DNA of 64,000 bases, from NCBI GenBank assembly GCA_046533895.1, contig JAWDOK010000001.1, positions 230,865 through 294,864 of the forward strand. The letters run 5' to 3'. This document shows positions 34,291 to 44,228 of the stretch, in pieces (the stretch's first letter is position 1; each line of letters begins with the position of its first letter). The notes beneath the pieces were generated by a model. That model was not told the origin of the DNA. It ran no database searches and was given only the letters and a program-made list of their open reading frames with translations. The position numbers and the translations under genes were made by a program. Source of the DNA: Acidianus hospitalis (lineage in GTDB: Archaea; Thermoproteota; Thermoprotei_A; Sulfolobales; Sulfolobaceae).

Positions 34291-36397
34291 TTCCAGCAAT
34301 AAGTCTTGCAGCTTCTTTTGCAATTTTCTCACCAATTTTCTGACCCAATAACGATTTGACTTTATCTACATTCATTACCACGTCCTCTGGCTTCTTTATT
34401 CCATGGTTATAAAGAATCCTTGCCCTCTTCCTTCCAACGCCTTGAATCTTAACTAGGTCAAGCAATTCTTCCTTGACTCCATCCTTTACCCTCAGATTAA
34501 GCGTATAAAGGACATCATAATGCTCCTTAAGGTCAAGAACTTTTGCTACATTATAACCGCTGTAAGTTAGCCAATCCATTGTGTCAATTATACTTCTAAG
34601 GTCACCCGAACCTATCCCGTATCTACCCAAAATTACGTCTTCATCTACTTCTTCTATCCAATCGTTAATTATCATTGCTACTTTAAGAGCAGAGACGTAA
34701 TTGTAAAATTCGTCTTCATCTTCTGGTTCTTCTATAAATAAAGGGCAGGGAGCTTCGTCAACAAGTTCTTCAAGTTCACTTCTTGTTACCGAAACTGTAG
34801 GTCCGTCTGGAGTGTAAGCAACTAAATGCAAATAAGCAATGTTACAACTCTTATCGCTCTTTGTCAAATAGTCTTTAAAGACCTTGGCCGTGAAAGGATT
34901 GATATAAAGATCCGCAACTCTTTTGCCGAATTTTGTTAATACTAGTTCGTCATCGCCTGCGATAAATTCATTATCTCTTAACCAAGTTATACCTCTCTTT
35001 ACATATTTTTCTGCAACGTCTTTATCAAGCAAAGTATCCATTGCGTAATCTTCTAAATCGTCCTCAGAAATTTTCTTCTCTGAAGAAATTATTCCTAATA
35101 AGAAGGAATAAAATGCAGATTCGTTGCCAAGTCTTGACTCTATAGGTTCTGGTGGGGATAAAATATATTTTTTAAATACTTTTTCTGCCTCTTTTTTATT
35201 CCTTACTACAATTACTGCTTCTCCTTCCTTGTCAAAACCTGGCCTTCCGGCTCTTCCTGCCATTTGTTTATATTCCATTATTGGAATTTCCTCTTGATAT
35301 CCTAGTATTTTCCTGTTGAATCTATGAAAGTCCCCAATTATTACTGCCCTTGCAGGTAAATTAACTCCTGCAGCTAAAGTTGGCGTTGCAACTATAACCT
35401 TAATTTTCCTTTCTCTAAAAGCCCTTTCTATTATTTCTCTAAGCCCTTTAGAAAGTCCAGCGTGATGAAAAGCAACTCCTCTAACTACTAGTTCATAAAG
35501 CTCCTCCTTTTCGTCACTTCCAGCATCTTCTACATTCTTTATTTCTTCACCTACCTTAAGTAATTCCTTATCTGGTAAGGATAATAACCCCATTGATGAG
35601 GAAATCTTTTTTGCAGTACTTTCTGCCATTTTTCTAGAATTTCTAAATACTAAAACTTGCCCTCCGTGCTCTAGTACGTAAAGTGTATAAGCAATTATTG
35701 GGTCGTTTCCTTTAATTTCTATTGTCTCGTCAGGAAAAATTACTTGATAGCTCTTTTTACCTTCAACAATAACTCCTTCTCTCAAAGGTACTGGTCTCCA
35801 GTTTGTTGTTACCGGTATTGCATTTAGCCAGTTAGCTATCTTTTCGTAGTTACTTATTGTAGCACTTAACGCTAACAAATTTTTCCTTTTTGCCCTTATT
35901 GCAACGCTTTCAACTACTGGTCCTCTTTCTTCATCATTTAAATAGTGAAATTCATCTAGGACAAAGTAATCTACTTCGCTTAACCAAGATGGGTTATGTC
36001 TCCACAATGAATCGATTTTCTCGTATGTTGATACTATTATATCGTAATTTTTTAACCATGCATCGTCACTGTCGTAGTCTCCCGAGGTCATCCCTACCTT
36101 AAATCCTAATTCTTCCCAATCTTTTAGCTCGTTATATTTTTCTGCAGTTAATGCTTTAAGTGGCGTAATGTAAACCGCCTTTCCTCCGTTGGAAAGTAAG
36201 TGAGATATTATTCCTAGCTCTGCTATCAAAGTTTTCCCTGATCCAGTAGGCGAAGTAACTAAGAGCCTTTCCCCTTCTAGTAACCCGCTATTAACTGCAT
36301 CTGTCTGCACTGGATTTAGCTTTTCTATCCCTTTCTTCTTTAGAATCTTTATTATCCTCTCATCTAAGTTAAGCTTGTCTATAGGTGTGAATTCCAT
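34283..36397 (-). CDS. hel308: Hel308 (Hjm) DNA repair helicase
   Basis: 704 residues. Motif I is TSPTGSGKTL near residue 48, motif II is VLDEFHYLND (DEFH), motif III is LSATISN, motif IVa includes HHAGLSKGLRE, motif V is TPTLAAGVNLPAR, and motif VI is QMAGRAGRPGFDKEGEA. The C-terminus has a ratchet domain and a helix-hairpin-helix with GVGRKRARILYNHGI. Hel308/Hjm unwinds lagging strands at stalled forks in archaea and interacts with Hjc in Sulfolobus. The length is typical. Divergent from the RHH gene at 36490. Confidence 0.95.
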   Translation of the reverse strand: MEFTPIDKLNLDERIIKILKKKGIEKLNPVQTDAVNSGLLEGERLLVTSPTGSGKTLIAELGIISHLLSNGGKAVYITPLKALTAEKYNELKDWEELGFKVGMTSGDYDSDDAWLKNYDIIVSTYEKIDSLWRHNPSWLSEVDYFVLDEFHYLNDEERGPVVESVAIRAKRKNLLALSATISNYEKIANWLNAIPVTTNWRPVPLREGVIVEGKKSYQVIFPDETIEIKGNDPIIAYTLYVLEHGGQVLVFRNSRKMAESTAKKISSSMGLLSLPDKELLKVGEEIKNVEDAGSDEKEELYELVVRGVAFHHAGLSKGLREIIERAFRERKIKVIVATPTLAAGVNLPARAVIIGDFHRFNRKILGYQEEIPIMEYKQMAGRAGRPGFDKEGEAVIVVRNKKEAEKVFKKYILSPPEPIESRLGNESAFYSFLLGIISSEKKISEDDLEDYAMDTLLDKDVAEKYVKRGITWLRDNEFIAGDDELVLTKFGKRVADLYINPFTAKVFKDYLTKSDKSCNIAYLHLVAYTPDGPTVSVTRSELEELVDEAPCPLFIEEPEDEDEFYNYVSALKVAMIINDWIEEVDEDVILGRYGIGSGDLRSIIDTMDWLTYSGYNVAKVLDLKEHYDVLYTLNLRVKDGVKEELLDLVKIQGVGRKRARILYNHGIKKPEDVVMNVDKVKSLLGQKIGEKIAKEAARLIAGNA

Positions 36398-36489
36398 GAA
36401 TCTTATGTAATTTGCATTTAAAGGTTTAAAAGAATTAGGACTAGAGAAGATTAATAAGAAAGCTTTATCAATTACCCTACTAATTAATT

Positions 36490-36711
36490 TTGGTAATGCC
36501 GATGGAACAAGTTAAAAAAGTTGGCGATGGTGTGTACGAAGTAGAAATGAATGAAACGTTAACGATATCGTTTAAATTGGAGGAAGAACTTTTAAAACAA
36601 GTAGATGAGGCAGTAAAAAGTTTAGGTTACGCAAATAGGAGTGAACTAATAAGGGACGCAATACTAGAATATATTTCTTATTTGGAAGGTAAAAAGAATG
36701 GAAATTCTTGA
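36490..36711 (+). CDS. Ribbon-helix-helix (CopG/NikR-type) DNA-binding protein
   Basis: 73 residues from TTG at 36490; ATGs at 36496 and 36502 would shorten it by two or four residues, and I cannot choose between them. The pattern TISFKLEEELLKQVDEAVKS, then ANRSELIRDAILEYISYLEG, is a clear RHH. It overlaps the phosphate permease by 14 bp, so it may regulate phosphate uptake with the transporter, which is inference. Promoter candidate GCTTTATCA near 36460. Confidence 0.85.
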   Translation: MVMPMEQVKKVGDGVYEVEMNETLTISFKLEEELLKQVDEAVKSLGYANRSELIRDAILEYISYLEGKKNGNS

Positions 36712-37663
36712 ATATAGTATATTTCTTTTAGGATTAATTTCTTCTTTTATTGTGGGTGGTAATAATTCTGCAACCTCATTAGGAATATTAATTTCCACTA
36801 ACGCGTTAAAGAGAAAGTACTCCTACTTATTAAGTGCACTGACAATATTTGTTGGAGTCTCCTTAGGAAGTTATTCCATGCAAAATAGCATCTATGGTAC
36901 AATATATTCTAGGAATTTAGATATGTTAGAATCAGCAGTATTCTCTGTGCTTTTTGCATCAGTTATTGCCTTTTACTATTTAAATAAACTTGGTATTCCG
37001 TCATCTTTAAGCCAAATGCTTTATCCTTCAATGGCCGTTCTAGTTTTAATTTCTAGGGGAAACCTTGGATTTAATTGGGTAAAGTTTTGGTTTACAGTAA
37101 CTTCTTGGGGTTTTTCACCACTTTTGGCTATTGTATCTTCCATAACTCTTTATTTGGCAATTAGAAGGTTAGCATTAAAGAGAAAGGATCTATTTTCTCA
37201 AATGAAGATTTACAAATTTCTTATAGTCTTTTCCTCCATCTTTACTACATTTGTAACTGGAGCAAATGCTATAGGAATAATTGTCTCTGCAGGGTTATTA
37301 TCTGCGCCTTTCTATTTAGTTGCTCCTGCATATGGGATAGCTTCAGCCCTAGGAATATACTTAAGTTCTAAAAAAGCCTCAATAGTTGTAGGCTTTAGAG
37401 TTACTAGACTTGGATATATAAGTGCAACATCTGCTCTTGTAGGGAGTGACATTATATCTGAAATATTCACATTGCTTGGTGTCCCTATTTCTATAACCCA
37501 AACCACAATGGGTGGTATCATAGGCTTAAGCTTTAGGAGTTTTGGCTATGACGTAAAGAAGCAACTTTCCCAAGTAGCTAGAGGCTGGGGAATTTCTCCA
37601 TTGGTAGCAATAATTTCTTCACTTGCAGCATTTGGAGTAATAAAAAGTGTCCTAGGATTTTAG
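36698..37663 (+). CDS. PiT-family phosphate permease
   Basis: 321 residues with about nine membrane segments. It has the duplicated family signature GGNNSATSLGILIS (near residues 20-33) and TGANAIGIIVSAG (near 185-198), which form the phosphate site. It imports inorganic phosphate with H+ or Na+. It is translationally coupled to the RHH regulator upstream, and its last 12 bp overlap the convergent DUF47 gene. The pairing of PiT with a DUF47 PhoU-like protein is a common bacterial and archaeal module. Confidence 0.9.
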   Translation: MEILEYSIFLLGLISSFIVGGNNSATSLGILISTNALKRKYSYLLSALTIFVGVSLGSYSMQNSIYGTIYSRNLDMLESAVFSVLFASVIAFYYLNKLGIPSSLSQMLYPSMAVLVLISRGNLGFNWVKFWFTVTSWGFSPLLAIVSSITLYLAIRRLALKRKDLFSQMKIYKFLIVFSSIFTTFVTGANAIGIIVSAGLLSAPFYLVAPAYGIASALGIYLSSKKASIVVGFRVTRLGYISATSALVGSDIISEIFTLLGVPISITQTTMGGIIGLSFRSFGYDVKKQLSQVARGWGISPLVAIISSLAAFGVIKSVLGF

Positions 37664-38311
37664 AGTTGCGTATAAAGTTTCAACGCTCAACGTTGAGTCT
37701 TCCATTCCGTCCAAAATATCGTCAAGGAATGTTATTACGTCTTTTAACTGTAGTATACTAATAATATCTGATTCCTTTTCGTTCTCATATAGCCTTTGTA
37801 TCATTAAATCTTTTATTTCATCTCCATTTCTTTCAATGAGCTGAATTTCCTTACCTATTCTTATTGCCTCTTTTATATCTCTTTTAAGTAATGAAATCAT
37901 TAAAACAAGTTTTTCTGCTCCATCTTGTATCAATGATAAATACGAGACGAAATTAGATTGCAAAGTAGTACAAAGTTTTTCGTCTGGTTTTCTCGAAGTT
38001 ATAGCTCTTCCTGCATCTTTTATTGATTTCATTATTTCGTATAATGATTGAGTTAATGTGAGCATTGATTCCTTAAAATCGGGTAAGAATGCCTCTCCGT
38101 AAAGCATTGAAATTATATCTTCCCTTATCATGGCTATTCTTTCATATATTCCTTTAATTTTTACCATTTTTGCTGTTGCATCTGGATAATTTGTATTAAA
38201 GATATCTAGGTAGAGAGAGTTAAGGAGAGAAGTAGAGTCTTTTATATTTTCTGCTATTTCTAGAAGTTTTGAGAAGAGTAATTCCTCTTTATTTATACTG
38301 AATTTAAGCAT
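37652..38311 (-). CDS. DUF47 (PhoU-like) protein, partner of the PiT permease
   Basis: 219 residues, all-helical, with paired helix bundles as in PhoU: IAENIKDSTSLLNSLYLDI, AGRAITSRKPDEKLCTTLQ, IQLIERNGDEIKDLMIQRLY and LKDVITFLDDILDGMEDST with the E/D-rich metal sites. DUF47 proteins are thought to modulate PiT transporters or phosphate signalling. Convergent with the permease (12-bp overlap), so they share a module but not a transcript. Confidence 0.85.
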   Translation of the reverse strand: MLKFSINKEELLFSKLLEIAENIKDSTSLLNSLYLDIFNTNYPDATAKMVKIKGIYERIAMIREDIISMLYGEAFLPDFKESMLTLTQSLYEIMKSIKDAGRAITSRKPDEKLCTTLQSNFVSYLSLIQDGAEKLVLMISLLKRDIKEAIRIGKEIQLIERNGDEIKDLMIQRLYENEKESDIISILQLKDVITFLDDILDGMEDSTLSVETLYATLKS

Positions 38312-38343
38312 CTCATAAAATCTGTTAAAATAAGTTAAAAAGG

Positions 38344-39459
38344 CTATTCTCTGTTCTCAATATTAATGTATTTTCTACCTATTTCTCCTTTATAGATTGC
38401 CTTCGGTCTAATTAATTTATTATCCTTCAAGTACTCCATTACATGAGCTGTCCAGCCAACTATTCTAGATGAAGCAAAAACTGTAGGGAAAAGATCAGGA
38501 TCGAAACCCAGGGAGTAAAACACTAATCCTGCATAGAAATCGACATTAGGATAAATATTCTTCTTTCCAAGTATTTTACAACCTATTTCGTCTACTTTTT
38601 CTGCAATCTCAAATAGTTCCATTTTTCCCTTTTCTTTTGCTAAGTTTCTTGCATATTCCTTTAATATCTTAGCCCTAGGGTCATAGGCCTTATATATTCT
38701 GTGCCCGAAACCCATAATCCTTTGCCCAGACTCTAATTTTTTGAGGATATATTCCTCGACTTTGTCCTTACTCCCTATTTCCATGAATTGCTTTAAGGCT
38801 TCTGCATTAGCACCTCCATGTAAAGGTCCTTTTAACGCAGATATTCCAGCAGTTATTGCTGAATAAAGGTCAGACAAAGTAGATGCAACTACTAAACAAG
38901 CAAAAGTCGATGCGTTCATTTCGTGATCCATATGTAAGATCATTGCCACATCCATAGTCCTAGAATCAATAGGGTTTGGCTTTTCTCCCCGCATCATATA
39001 AAGAAAGTTTTCTGCATGAGATAGCGAAGGATCGGGATGTACTATGTCTAATCCTTTTCTAACTCTGTCAAAATATGAAATAATTGTAGGAATTTTTGCA
39101 GTTAATTTTACAGCTTTCTTCCAAAGTTCTTCGTTACTTCTATCCTCAATTCCTAACATACTTACTGCAGTTCTTAACACGTCCATCGGATTTGCATCTT
39201 TTCTCACATTTTTTATAAATTCAGTAATGTACTCGGGGATTTCTCTTTCCTCAGCTAAAGCTTCCTTTATCTCTTGAAGTTCCTTTTTATTTGGCAATTT
39301 ACCGAACCATATTAAGTAGGCAGTTTCTTCGAAGTTTGAGAATTCTGCTAAATCATAAATTGAATATCCTCTGTAATATAGTCTGCCTAGAACTCCATCA
39401 ATATAAGTTATTTCAGTTTCTTTTATAGCAATATCTTCAAGACCCTTCCTTAATTCCAA
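38344..39459 (-). CDS. gltA: Citrate synthase
   Basis: 371 residues. Catalytic histidines in LHGGANAEALK and GFGHRIYKAYDPRAKIL, with the Asp in NVDFYAGLVFYSLGF. The N-terminal LRKGLEDIAIKETEITYIDG is typical of archaeal type I dimeric enzymes. It condenses oxaloacetate and acetyl-CoA; it belongs with SdhABC in the citric acid cycle. It follows the DUF763 gene with a 23-bp overlap, so the two are in one unit. Confidence 0.95.
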   Translation of the reverse strand: MELRKGLEDIAIKETEITYIDGVLGRLYYRGYSIYDLAEFSNFEETAYLIWFGKLPNKKELQEIKEALAEEREIPEYITEFIKNVRKDANPMDVLRTAVSMLGIEDRSNEELWKKAVKLTAKIPTIISYFDRVRKGLDIVHPDPSLSHAENFLYMMRGEKPNPIDSRTMDVAMILHMDHEMNASTFACLVVASTLSDLYSAITAGISALKGPLHGGANAEALKQFMEIGSKDKVEEYILKKLESGQRIMGFGHRIYKAYDPRAKILKEYARNLAKEKGKMELFEIAEKVDEIGCKILGKKNIYPNVDFYAGLVFYSLGFDPDLFPTVFASSRIVGWTAHVMEYLKDNKLIRPKAIYKGEIGRKYINIENRE

Positions 39460-40579
39460 CGCTCAAACCCCTTAGTTTATTTAATGAGAATTTCTTTTCA
39501 TTACTCTCTAATTTAGCTTTCTGTATTATATCCTCAAGCGTGATAATTACCTCTTCGGCTACCCTTCTATTTACTGGATAAGGAATACCATCTTTTCCGC
39601 CAATTGCATAAGCATACTTGAAAGGGTCATAAGGCATATTCACCGGATCATTGTAAGAAGGGGGCTCTCTATAAATTAAGTCAGAGATTAAATATAATGC
39701 CTTAGCCGTAGAAGGCCCTAAACCTTCAAGTAATGCCTCCTCTAGGTTTTCAGGATTTGATTCATATAATTTTTCTAAAATAGGTTTTATTTTCCTTTCA
39801 TCCAAAGGCCTCATGTAGATAATCTTAGCTTCTTTTGATATTCCAACAAATGACGCTCCATTAATCCAGCTCTCTATTGTAGCTTGACCTTTTAAAATTG
39901 CTTTAGCTTGTTGCAATTCATTTATAATTTTTCTAGGATCTTGTCTAAGTAAATCTAAAACTAGCTTTCTAGTGTTTTCCTTTTGTTTCTCTATTATATT
40001 TACTGCAATTCCTTTCTTTCCTGCTATTGCCTCGTGGGGGTCTACAGTAAAATTTTCAGTGTTTTTCCAATGATATCTTCTTGCGAACTTAGTTTCTTCA
40101 TTCATTCCCTGTTGTATTATTCCCCAATATCCTTTCTCTGTTACTAGCATAGAGTGATGATAAAGCTGGTGTCCGTCTTGAACTAATGTTGTATCAACTT
40201 TTGCAACTAGTCTGCTTATGTTGGCTAATTTATCTGCATCAATATCAAAGTTTAAGGAATGAAGTTCTTCCGGAACTTTTAAAGCGTTTTTGCCTTTTCC
40301 ACCTAGAACTGCAAGTCCGTCATCCTTGGGATTAACAACTTCCTTTAATATTCCTAAAGTAACTGTTGTCGATCCTGAAGAGTCCCAATCCATGCCTATT
40401 ACATTATTAAAAGCTTGAAACCAAAGTGGGTTTGAAAGTCTCTCTACTACCTTTTCTGGCCCCCACTCTATTAGCATTATGTCTAAGATTGCCCTAGAAA
40501 GCTTTCTCATTATGGGAATTAACCATGAAGGTACGTGTCCAGTATGTAAAGGTAAGTCTGCTATGCCTTCTATTTCCAT
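39437..40579 (-). CDS. DUF763 family protein
   Basis: 380 residues. The N-terminus GIADLPLHTGHVPSWLIPIM and the segments DSSGSTTVTLGILKEV and VQDGHQLYHHSMLVTEKGYW are characteristic of DUF763, a conserved archaeal and bacterial family without established function. Histidines and acids in LVQDGHQLYHH could bind metal. A helix-hairpin-helix-like LLEGLGPSTAKALYLIS near residue 280 could bind DNA; this is inference. It overlaps the citrate synthase start by 23 bp. Confidence 0.88.
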   Translation of the reverse strand: MEIEGIADLPLHTGHVPSWLIPIMRKLSRAILDIMLIEWGPEKVVERLSNPLWFQAFNNVIGMDWDSSGSTTVTLGILKEVVNPKDDGLAVLGGKGKNALKVPEELHSLNFDIDADKLANISRLVAKVDTTLVQDGHQLYHHSMLVTEKGYWGIIQQGMNEETKFARRYHWKNTENFTVDPHEAIAGKKGIAVNIIEKQKENTRKLVLDLLRQDPRKIINELQQAKAILKGQATIESWINGASFVGISKEAKIIYMRPLDERKIKPILEKLYESNPENLEEALLEGLGPSTAKALYLISDLIYREPPSYNDPVNMPYDPFKYAYAIGGKDGIPYPVNRRVAEEVIITLEDIIQKAKLESNEKKFSLNKLRGLSVGIKEGS

Positions 40580-40614
40580 ATATTATTAAAATTGTTAAAT
40601 CCAATTATTTAAAC

Positions 40615-41259
40615 ATGCTCATAGCTGCCACTTCAGATATTCATTCTCCTAGATATCTTAATGACTTCTTTATAGCCTTAAGATATCTTCCACAGCATGT
40701 AGACCTAGTGCTATTGGCAGGAGATCTTGCAGATAAAGGAAAATTCATGCATTTTGACCCTGTTTATAATGCATTGAGAAAGTTTCAAATAGTTGCAGTT
40801 TTTGGTAATGAGGATTTCAGAGAAGAAAGGGAAAAATATAAGGAAAAATTCCCAGATGTAATATGGCTAGATGACGAGAAGAAGCAACTTGATGACGTAA
40901 CTATTATAGGTAGTGAAGGAGTAATAAAAAAGCCTACAGTTTGGCAAAAAATGAAAGGAATAGACGAGAAGTTCTATACTGAAAGAAAGAAGAAAATTGA
41001 AGAAATGCTTTGCTCCTCTTATGGCTTCAAGATTTTGCTTACTCATTACGCACCAACTTATAAGACGGTTTACGGAGAAAGACCTTCAGCGTATCCAGGA
41101 CTTGGAGATGAATTAATAGAAGAACTTCAGTGCAAGCCTAATTTAGCAATTCATGGTCATGCCCACTACGCTAAGGTAACTTTTGCTAAGTTAGATAATA
41201 CTAAAGTATATAATGTAGCATTACCTGCAAATAAGAAATTTGTAATTATAGAAATATAA
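40615..41259 (+). CDS. Metallophosphoesterase (calcineurin-like)
   Basis: 214 residues from ATG at 40615; the longer upstream frame has no family features and overlaps the divergent gene. The complete metal-site motif set is visible: SDIHSPRY (D-x-H), LLAGDLADKG (GD), FGNEDFREE (GNxE), LLTHYAP (H) and HGHAHYAK (GHxH). It hydrolyses an unknown phosphodiester or monoester. Compared with the reduced protein at 7721 this one looks catalytically competent. The upstream AT-rich gap has TTATTTAA boxes. Confidence 0.88.
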   Translation: MLIAATSDIHSPRYLNDFFIALRYLPQHVDLVLLAGDLADKGKFMHFDPVYNALRKFQIVAVFGNEDFREEREKYKEKFPDVIWLDDEKKQLDDVTIIGSEGVIKKPTVWQKMKGIDEKFYTERKKKIEEMLCSSYGFKILLTHYAPTYKTVYGERPSAYPGLGDELIEELQCKPNLAIHGHAHYAKVTFAKLDNTKVYNVALPANKKFVIIEI

Positions 41260-41289
41260 GATGAGAATGAAAGAATTAATCAAAAAAGG

Positions 41290-41937
41290 TTATACTTTTT
41301 GATTGGCAGGTAATTCATCGTACTTCTTGAATACTAAGTACCAAGCTTTTGCGTTTGGCATTTTCATTCTTAATTCTGCTTCGTCTAAGGTTGTAGGTGC
41401 TCCTAGTACTACGTCTTGACCTGGCTCCCAGTTTGCTGGCGTTGCAACCTTTGCCTTATATGCTACTATTATTGCTTTAGTTATCCTTAACATTTCATCA
41501 ATCTTTCTACCTGCTTCTATTGGATACTGTGCCATGAACCTTATTGTGCCTTGCGGATCTACAATGAAAACTCCTCTGACTGTTACTCCAGAATTCTCGT
41601 CGACTAGGTCTAACATTCTTGATAATTTCTTATCTGGGTCAGCTATAACTGGGAAGTTTATTTTAACTCCATATCTTTGTTCAATATCATTTAACCAAGC
41701 TATGTGAGAATATACACTATCAACGCTTAGTCCCATCAATTGTACTCCTAGTTTCTCAAATTCTGGTTGTGCTTGTGCAAATGCTACAAACTCAGTTGTG
41801 CATACCGGTGTAAAGTCTGCTGGATGTGCATATAGGAATAACCACTTTCCTTTGCCAAATATGTCCTTATAGAAGTCTATAGGCCCTTTTGTAGTTAATA
41901 CTTGAGTATCTGGGAACTTTTGATAAACCTTTACCAT
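41290..41937 (-). CDS. Peroxiredoxin (1-Cys, Prx6 type)
   Basis: 215 residues. The active site is HPADFTPVCTTEF with the peroxidatic Cys46, and it is the only cysteine in the chain, so no resolving cysteine exists internally. The length and the long C-terminal domain match Prx6-type archaeal enzymes. It reduces peroxides and protects against oxidative stress, important in aerobic thermoacidophiles. A perfect 12-bp palindrome lies in its promoter. Confidence 0.93.
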   Translation of the reverse strand: MVKVYQKFPDTQVLTTKGPIDFYKDIFGKGKWLFLYAHPADFTPVCTTEFVAFAQAQPEFEKLGVQLMGLSVDSVYSHIAWLNDIEQRYGVKINFPVIADPDKKLSRMLDLVDENSGVTVRGVFIVDPQGTIRFMAQYPIEAGRKIDEMLRITKAIIVAYKAKVATPANWEPGQDVVLGAPTTLDEAELRMKMPNAKAWYLVFKKYDELPANQKV

Positions 41938-41958
41938 TTTAGATTCACTATAAAATAG

Positions 41959-41970
41959 TAGTTATAACTA
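41959..41970. promoter_or_regulatory. Palindromic operator candidate in peroxiredoxin promoter
   Basis: TAGTTATAACTA is a perfect 12-bp palindrome. On the minus strand it lies just downstream of a TATA-like GTTTTAAAATAG (about 41969-41980) and 22-33 bp before the ATG, where a bound repressor would block transcription. The regulator is unknown. Confidence 0.45.
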
Positions 41971-42017
41971 TTTTAAAACACTTCTTTTTCAGATTTGAGT
42001 ATAAAGATTTTTTAACT

Positions 42018-42995
42018 TCAGTGTTGAGTAATATCCTTTTGCTGGTATTCTTTAAATCCAACATCGTTTATTACCTTAGTAACAACATTACAAACCCACT
42101 TATTCGCTGGAGAAATTATTCCAATTCTCCTTAAGATTCTATAGATTAATGGAATCTTTAAAGAAGCTCCTGCAGCTAATGGATGCCCTCCTCCACCTAA
42201 TTTTGCTGCAAATAACCTTACATTTATTGTAGAACTTCTGAAAGAGATAGCCTTACCATTTGCAGATACAAATACTTTTGCCCCAGTCCTTGTCATTAAA
42301 TATTGAGCGGCGTAACTTATGTCTGGAGGGCCTTTCCACCTTATTGCAACTACAACTTTTACACCGTTAATTTCTATTACGCGGTAGTACTTAGGAAGTT
42401 TTTGATACCCTTTCAATTCCTGGTCTACTTGGTCTTCTAAAATTTTCTGAAATTCTTCGTTCCAAAGAATTCCATTGTAAAATGTTTCTATTAATTTCTT
42501 CTTCCATCCATAATCTTTGTTGCTTTCAACGATTCTCCTTAATTTTTCGCCCATTGGATCATTATGCAACCAAATATCTACTGAACAATCGGCCGAGGCA
42601 AGTTTTGACGAGAATTCGTCGTCTGGATTCATTACTTTATGTACAACTCCTGCACCACAAGTTGAAGTGTCGTGATGAACTTCAACTCCTATTTCAGAAA
42701 GCTTTGATTTCCATTCTTCTTTCCAAACATGATGATCAAACCACTGTATCTTTACACCTTGATCTATTAATTTTTTACAACTCTCAACTATTTTATCAAA
42801 AGTACTTTCATTTAAACCGAGGTCGGCTATCATTACATTATATACTCCTCTTGGCTCTAGTTTGCTCAATAAGTTATGAACTTTTGTGGGCTCAGTAAAC
42901 CAAACGTTTTTTGGTAGAGATTTTACTGCCCTTGCATAAACTGCCACTGATGCTGTACCATCGAAGTCGTTATGAACTATTGCATAGTAATCCAT
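42018..42995 (-). CDS. DHH-family phosphoesterase (DHHA1 domain)
   Basis: 325 residues. HNDFDGTASVAVY near residue 8 and IADLGLNE near 56 give metal-binding acids, WFDHHVW near 87 is the DHH motif, and the C-terminal GGGGHPLAAGASL is the DHHA1 signature that holds substrate. These proteins hydrolyse short RNAs, pAp or cyclic dinucleotides. It could be a nanoRNase-type enzyme; the exact substrate is not certain. Located 16 bp downstream of the nicotinamidase. Confidence 0.88.
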   Translation of the reverse strand: MDYYAIVHNDFDGTASVAVYARAVKSLPKNVWFTEPTKVHNLLSKLEPRGVYNVMIADLGLNESTFDKIVESCKKLIDQGVKIQWFDHHVWKEEWKSKLSEIGVEVHHDTSTCGAGVVHKVMNPDDEFSSKLASADCSVDIWLHNDPMGEKLRRIVESNKDYGWKKKLIETFYNGILWNEEFQKILEDQVDQELKGYQKLPKYYRVIEINGVKVVVAIRWKGPPDISYAAQYLMTRTGAKVFVSANGKAISFRSSTINVRLFAAKLGGGGHPLAAGASLKIPLIYRILRRIGIISPANKWVCNVVTKVINDVGFKEYQQKDITQH

Positions 42996-43011
42996 TTGCT
43001 TAAAATTACTT

Positions 43012-43601
43012 TTATTTAGTATTAAACTTTATTCCGGCAGAAGTTGTTATTTTTCCTTTATAGAGAAAATCGACCTGCCTAAGAGTTGCGTAATAGTCAA
43101 AATCTGTTATAGCAGAAATTCCATCCTTTGGCATTATAACATTATACCACCTTAGTGCGGCACTACCTGCAGTGTGTAAAACACAAATATTTGCTACAGT
43201 CCCAGTTATTATTAAGTTCTTTATACCTTTTACTCTTAGAATGTAATCTAAGGGAGTCTCAAAGAACGCGTCGTACCTGTATTTTTTAATGATGAAATCG
43301 TCTTTTTCTGGCTTTAATTCATCTATTATTTCTGCGCCCCAAGTTCCAGCTAGAGCGTGTTCTCCCCATATTTTAAATTCAGGATCATCCTTCATGTGCC
43401 AATCTTGAGTATAGATAACTAGAGCAGAGGAATCCCTAGCTTTCTTGATTAGATCCTTTATCGGTTTTATTGTATTCTCAGCTGTAGGAACTGGAAGCTT
43501 TCCATCTTTTCTAACAAAATCGTTTTGCATATCAACTATAATGAGTGCGGTATCGTGAGGGTTAAGTTCAATCTCTTTTTCTTCTGGAATTTTAGGTACT
43601 T

Positions 43602-43608
<7 letters not shown>
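43012..43608 (-). CDS. Nicotinamidase / isochorismatase-family hydrolase
   Basis: 198 residues. The triad is Asp26 in VDMQNDF, a lysine near 109 (IIKKYRYDAF) and Cys142 in GTVANICVLHTAG. DWHMKDDPEF near residue 70 supplies the metal-binding Asp/His of nicotinamidases. It would convert nicotinamide to nicotinate in NAD recycling, linking with nadC at 48779. It overlaps the endonuclease V end by 7 bp. Confidence 0.88.

Positions 43609-44199
<591 letters not shown>

Positions 44200-44228
<29 letters not shown>

Noticed and set aside
42482..42898. 138-aa plus-strand ORF within the DHH phosphoesterase gene
   Set aside because: Shadow frame: the opposite strand carries intact DHH and DHHA1 motifs.
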